Assembly (NCBI RefSeq): GCF_006385135.1
Contig: NZ_CP041025.1
Coordinates: 3,875,501-3,939,500, forward strand
Reading direction: 5' to 3'
DNA from: Paremcibacter congregatus
GTDB lineage: Bacteria; Pseudomonadota; Alphaproteobacteria; Sphingomonadales; Emcibacteraceae
DNA length: 64,000 nucleotides
Shown: one piece after another, positions 60,656 to 64,000 of the stretch
Position numbering within the stretch: the stretch's first letter is position 1
How the letters are laid out: each line of letters begins with the position of its first letter
Made by a program: the position numbers and the translations under genes
The notes under the pieces: model-generated
The model's input: only the letters and a program-made list of their open reading frames with translations
What the model was told of the DNA's origin: nothing
The model's database searches: none

Positions 60656-62014
60656 ATGAAAAAAACAGAATGGACGTCCACAACGAGCTTTATTCTGGCA
60701 TCGGTCGGCGGCGCAGTCGGACTGGCCAATGTCTGGAAGTTCCCCTCAACCGTAGGCGCCAATGGCGGGGGAGCGTTTATTCTGATTTATTTTCTTGCTG
60801 TCACCTTTATTGCCGCCCCGATTTTAATCGGTGAACTCATGATTGGGCGGTCTTCCGGCAAAAGCCCGGTCATGGCCTGCCTGGATGCCGCCCGCGCCAG
60901 CAACCTCAGCAGTCGATGGCGGTATTTGGGGTATATGGGCATTTCCGCCTGTTTTATCGTCCTGACGTATTACAGCGTCATTGCTGGCTGGACCATTGAT
61001 TACGCCATACAGTCTTTCCGCGGACATCTCCTCGGCCTGGACGCTCCCGCCGCCCAAAACGCCTATAACGCGGTCTTGGCCGATCCCCGCCGCATGACCC
61101 TGTTTCACACCATCTTTATGACCTTGACGGCTCTGGTCGTCAGTGGAGGCCTGAAGGGCGGCATTGAGAAGTTCACCAATTTCGCCATGCCGTTGTTTTT
61201 CAGCCTGTTGATCGGCATGATGATCTATTCCGCCATGACGGGCGCCTTCAGTCAGGCCCTGCATTTTATGTTCGTGCCGGATTTCGCAAAAATCACCCCG
61301 ATGGTTGTCCTCAATGCCATTGGCCAGGCTTTCTTCTCTATCGGCATCGGCTTTTGTTTCATGATGATGTATGGCGCATATATGAGAAAAGAAACCAATA
61401 TTCCCCGCACCAGTTACATGATTGCCTATGCCGACATGCTGGTCGCTGTAATCGCCGGCCTCGCCATCTTCCCGATGGTGTTCCTTTATGGTCTGAATGC
61501 CGGTGAAGGCGCAGGGTTAATCTTTGTCACACTCGCGGTGGTTTTTGGCACGATGGATGGTGGACAGATCGTGGGTGGACTTTTTTTCTGCCTGATGATG
61601 TTTGCCGGCCTCACTTCCTCCATCGCTTTGCTGGAACCGGTCGTACATCATTTTGTCGATCGATATGGCTGGGCCCGCAAGAAAGTAACACTTGTCACCG
61701 GCCTCATCGCCTGGTCCATTGGCCTGTTGATGATTTTCTCCTACAATATTATGAGTGACTTCAAGCCGTTGTTTTTCATCTCTTATCTCGCCGATAAAAA
61801 CCTGCTGGATCTGATGGACTTTATTGTCACCAATCTGATCCTTCCTATTGGCGCAATACTGATTTGCATTCTGGTGGGATGGCTTATTTCACGAGATATC
61901 ATCAAAGTTGAATTGTCTTTTCAAAACAATCTTGTCGCCCGGCTATGGAATTTCTCCATTCGCTTTGTAGCCCCGATCTTCTTGCTGGTAATCCTGGTCT
62001 ATGGTCTCACCTGA
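60656..62014 (+). CDS. Neurotransmitter:sodium symporter family (NSS/SNF) amino-acid transporter
   Basis: Inner-membrane symporter of 452 residues with about 11-12 helices. The N-terminal FILASVGGAVGLANVWKFPS with broken helix 1 (sodium- and substrate-binding backbone) and NGGGAFILIYF are hallmarks of the LeuT/MhsT family. ATG 60656 is preceded by AAGGGAGG, which decides the start over ATG 60638. Bacterial members import amino acids with sodium. With a membrane dipeptidase gene nearby, it may take up amino acids released from dipeptides. It follows the TPR gene by 38 nt and ends at a strong terminator. Confidence 0.93.
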   Translation: MKKTEWTSTTSFILASVGGAVGLANVWKFPSTVGANGGGAFILIYFLAVTFIAAPILIGELMIGRSSGKSPVMACLDAARASNLSSRWRYLGYMGISACFIVLTYYSVIAGWTIDYAIQSFRGHLLGLDAPAAQNAYNAVLADPRRMTLFHTIFMTLTALVVSGGLKGGIEKFTNFAMPLFFSLLIGMMIYSAMTGAFSQALHFMFVPDFAKITPMVVLNAIGQAFFSIGIGFCFMMMYGAYMRKETNIPRTSYMIAYADMLVAVIAGLAIFPMVFLYGLNAGEGAGLIFVTLAVVFGTMDGGQIVGGLFFCLMMFAGLTSSIALLEPVVHHFVDRYGWARKKVTLVTGLIAWSIGLLMIFSYNIMSDFKPLFFISYLADKNLLDLMDFIVTNLILPIGAILICILVGWLISRDIIKVELSFQNNLVARLWNFSIRFVAPIFLLVILVYGLT

Positions 62015-62018
62015 ACCT

Positions 62019-62056
62019 AAAAAAGGCGATCACATGTCTCTGTGATCGCCTTTTTT
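62019..62056. terminator. Bidirectional terminator between symporter and TPR lipoprotein genes
   Basis: GGCGATCAC (62025-62033) and GTGATCGCC (62042-62050) form a 9-bp stem with an 8-nt loop, with A6 before and T6 after. It can serve both convergent transcription units. Confidence 0.88.
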
Positions 62057-62078
62057 ATTTTAGGGGAAACTCGGTCTG

Positions 62079-63044
62079 TCAGTTTTGTGACCTGACCAGT
62101 TCAACCTCCGCCGGCCAAAAGCCAAATGGACTGTCCTGAATAATTTCTTTCTGCAACTCCGCCGCTTTAGCCGCCTGCCCATCAAAATGATACTTCATGG
62201 ACAGGGCAAATTTGACCAGCGCATGAGAGTCTCTTCGGGCATCCTCTTCCGTGATATACCCCTGCAACAGTAAAACCCCTTTATGATAATGCGTATTTTC
62301 AATCAGGTCCAACTGCTGCGGGATAGCGTTAATCATGGCTTCCGCCGCCTCATGTTGCCCCAGTTTACGTAGCGCCATATAGCGCCAATACCCATTCGAT
62401 ACCAGATAGTCATCCCGGGCAAATAATACAGGGGATGTCAGCGCCTGATCCATTTCCACCAGCATGGTTTCATAATCCCCAACCGCGAAACTGGCTTGCC
62501 CGAGATAATAGTGAATATTGGTATGATAGGTCCCAATGGTCAGCCCCAATGCATTGGGGATACCATCCGGCTCGAAGCTATCCGGATGATCTGCCATCAG
62601 AAGAATCGCCTGGCGGTAATCGGCCAACGCCCGTTCGAATTGACGCGTCCGCACCAGGTGACGACCCCGGAATCGCAGTAGCTTGTAACTGTCAGGAAAT
62701 TTTTCCAGCCCCTGGCTGAATATCTCGATCGCTGTCAGATACTGCCCCAAATAACCATACCGACGTCCCAGCCATAAATAGGAGTCCTCCCGGTCGGGCG
62801 CGAGATCAAAAGCCGCCTGAGCAATTTCCAGATCCAGCAATAGCCGGGCTTTTGTAGCCTCTGACCATGCCGGTTCCCGTAGCGGCGTGCCGATCAAGGT
62901 TGTCTGTTCCGCGAAGGGCGGCTCAGAAAACACTAGCGTTTCCGTCCCCCCACAGGACATCATCACCAAACAAACCCCGGTCAAGGCCGTCATTTTAAGT
63001 GTGCGACGCACCCGCCGCCGGCCCATTGCTTTCTGTAACTGCAT
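62079..63044 (-). CDS. TPR-repeat lipoprotein
   Basis: Predicted lipoprotein of 321 residues (hydrophobic core then lipobox VMMSC, Cys31) with TPR-like repeats from about residue 70 to 280 (YLWLGRRYGYLGQYLTAIEI; LRFRGRHLVRTRQFERALAD; IHYYLGQASFAVGDYETMLV). It shares motif order and EPDG-x-PN with the TPR protein at 59691, so the two are duplicates that differ in membrane anchoring. It follows the M19 dipeptidase gene by 11 nt on the same strand, with AGGGGCG before ATG 63044, so they form an operon. Function unknown; a partner of the dipeptidase or of the receptor is conceivable. Confidence 0.87.
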   Translation of the reverse strand: MQLQKAMGRRRVRRTLKMTALTGVCLVMMSCGGTETLVFSEPPFAEQTTLIGTPLREPAWSEATKARLLLDLEIAQAAFDLAPDREDSYLWLGRRYGYLGQYLTAIEIFSQGLEKFPDSYKLLRFRGRHLVRTRQFERALADYRQAILLMADHPDSFEPDGIPNALGLTIGTYHTNIHYYLGQASFAVGDYETMLVEMDQALTSPVLFARDDYLVSNGYWRYMALRKLGQHEAAEAMINAIPQQLDLIENTHYHKGVLLLQGYITEEDARRDSHALVKFALSMKYHFDGQAAKAAELQKEIIQDSPFGFWPAEVELVRSQN

Positions 63045-63055
63045 CCTGTGCGCCC

Positions 63056-64000
63056 CTATCCAATCACGGTTTCATAAAGCCGGTACAAATTCTGCCCCAT
63101 GACCTTTTCCAGTTGATCTTCCGTCAGGCCCCGCTTGTGCAGACCATCCCAGATCACTTCCATCCGGCGCGGACCGTTGAGTTCTTCGAAGTATAATGGC
63201 CAATGGGCATCATTGAAATTTGCCCCTTCTTCGGCTCTTAATTCTGCAATATATTCGGGTGTCATATTCACCCGGCGATGGTCCCGGTCACTGCCGATCG
63301 CCACATGATCAATGCCCGCAACCTTGATGGCATGCAAAATATGATCAAAATAGACCGGCAAGGCGTCCTTCTTTTTATCCGTCATAAAAGGACGCATCTG
63401 GCAAATCCCGACAACGCCGCCTTTTTGCGCCATCGCCTTCAGATTCTCGTCAGTGGTATTGCGTTCATTGTCGTTCAGGGCCTTGCAGCAGGTATGGGAA
63501 ATGACTACGGGTTCTTTTGACGCCTTGATACTGTCCGCCATAGTCTGCATCCCAGCATGAGACAAATCAATTAACATTCTGACATCGTTCATTTTTTCGA
63601 CCAACTCATGACCAAAAACCGTCAAGCCGGAACCGTGTTTTTCCTTGCATCCCGCCCCGGCCCAATTCTGGTAATTATACGTCACCTGACTGGAGCGCAT
63701 GCCCAGGTCATAAAAAACATCCACATTATCCAGATCGCGACCAAACTGGGTCGAATTCTGCGCCAGATAGAAAACCGATAACTTGTCTTGTTTTTGAGCC
63801 GTAAGAATATCCGCGGCGCGCTCCCCCTTGATAAACAAGTCCGGGTGAGCCTCTAGGTACGCGTTATACTCCAAGATTCCCTGGATGGCCGATTGATAGG
63901 CATCCTGTTCAAATGTTTTCGGATCACATAAAGTTATTGCAATGGAATTCATGCCACTGTCCAGTATCTCCCGGATCAGCGCCTTGCTGTATACAGACCG
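63056..64000 (-). CDS. Membrane dipeptidase (peptidase M19), 5' end outside the window
   Basis: The reading frame is open to the window edge, so at least 314 residues are visible and the N-terminal metal ligands (His-x-Asp) lie outside. Visible M19 features are DLGMRSSQVTYNYQN, LIDLSHAG and ISHTCCKALND (the two later zinc-ligand His residues) and AIGSDRDH with the catalytic-site Asp. Where renal dipeptidase has the bridging Glu, this protein has a Gln-containing YLAQNSTQFG; I recall a subfamily with QDT at this place. It hydrolyses dipeptides, often with a D-residue, fitting the peptidoglycan and peptide theme. The ATG at 63952 is internal and not the true start. Confidence 0.88.
   Translation of the reverse strand, partial: RSVYSKALIREILDSGMNSIAITLCDPKTFEQDAYQSAIQGILEYNAYLEAHPDLFIKGERAADILTAQKQDKLSVFYLAQNSTQFGRDLDNVDVFYDLGMRSSQVTYNYQNWAGAGCKEKHGSGLTVFGHELVEKMNDVRMLIDLSHAGMQTMADSIKASKEPVVISHTCCKALNDNERNTTDENLKAMAQKGGVVGICQMRPFMTDKKKDALPVYFDHILHAIKVAGIDHVAIGSDRDHRRVNMTPEYIAELRAEEGANFNDAHWPLYFEELNGPRRMEVIWDGLHKRGLTEDQLEKVMGQNLYRLYETVIG

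Overview
The window looks like a chromosomal segment of a free-living, heterotrophic alphaproteobacterium. The evidence is four large TonB-dependent receptors (TBDRs), HisC-, GcvA- and ManD-type proteins of alphaproteobacterial flavour, a medium GC content and tight ATGA-type operons. A marine Emcibacter/Kordiimonas-like organism would fit, but that is only an impression from protein style. Region 1 (about 1-30,700) is a dense peptidoglycan-utilisation locus. It encodes outer-membrane receptors (8302-11049, 26125-29127) and lipoproteins that would take apart cell-wall fragments: an NlpC/P60 endopeptidase, an AmiD-like amidase and a NagZ-NamZ fusion glycosidase. It also encodes candidate inner-membrane importers (sodium:solute symporter, DUF819 protein) and a nearly complete cytoplasmic route: NagZ, AnmK, a BadF-type amino-sugar kinase, MurQ, NagA, a SIS-type glucosamine-6-phosphate deaminase, an FAD D-lactate dehydrogenase-like enzyme, L-Ala-D/L-Glu epimerase and diaminopimelate decarboxylase. 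Control appears to rest on two paralogous GntR/UTRA regulators, with recurring (A/T)TGGTAT half-sites in front of the transcription units, and one RpiR/MurR-type regulator with its own palindrome. Region 2 (about 30,700-50,220) is an accessory island. It starts after an IS5-type transposase remnant and is bracketed by about 150-bp direct repeats, each carrying the 3' half of a CAT-anticodon tRNA. It holds a three-gene operon (ThDP enzyme, HisC-like aminotransferase, aldehyde dehydrogenase), a GcvA-like LysR regulator, mannonate dehydratase ManD, a five-gene operon (FAD oxidoreductase, nitrilase-family amidohydrolase, small membrane protein, KDPG aldolase, KDG kinase), an SDR, a second DUF819 transporter, a third TBDR and a secreted protein with two HExxH zinc motifs. 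Region 3 (about 50,270-54,800) is a copper and nitrogen-oxide cluster: a frameshifted outer-membrane protein remnant, a two-domain multicopper oxidase, two cytochromes c, copper nitrite reductase NirK and a divergent NsrR-type regulator with two candidate operators. Region 4 (about 54,965-64,000) is a cell-surface-signalling transport cluster. It has an STN-containing TBDR, a divergent ECF sigma factor and FecR anti-sigma, two paralogous TPR proteins flanking a neurotransmitter-type sodium symporter, and an M19 membrane dipeptidase cut by the window edge. Together with Region 1 it suggests specialisation in scavenging peptides and cell-wall fragments. No rRNA, complete tRNA, CRISPR array or intact transposase was seen.
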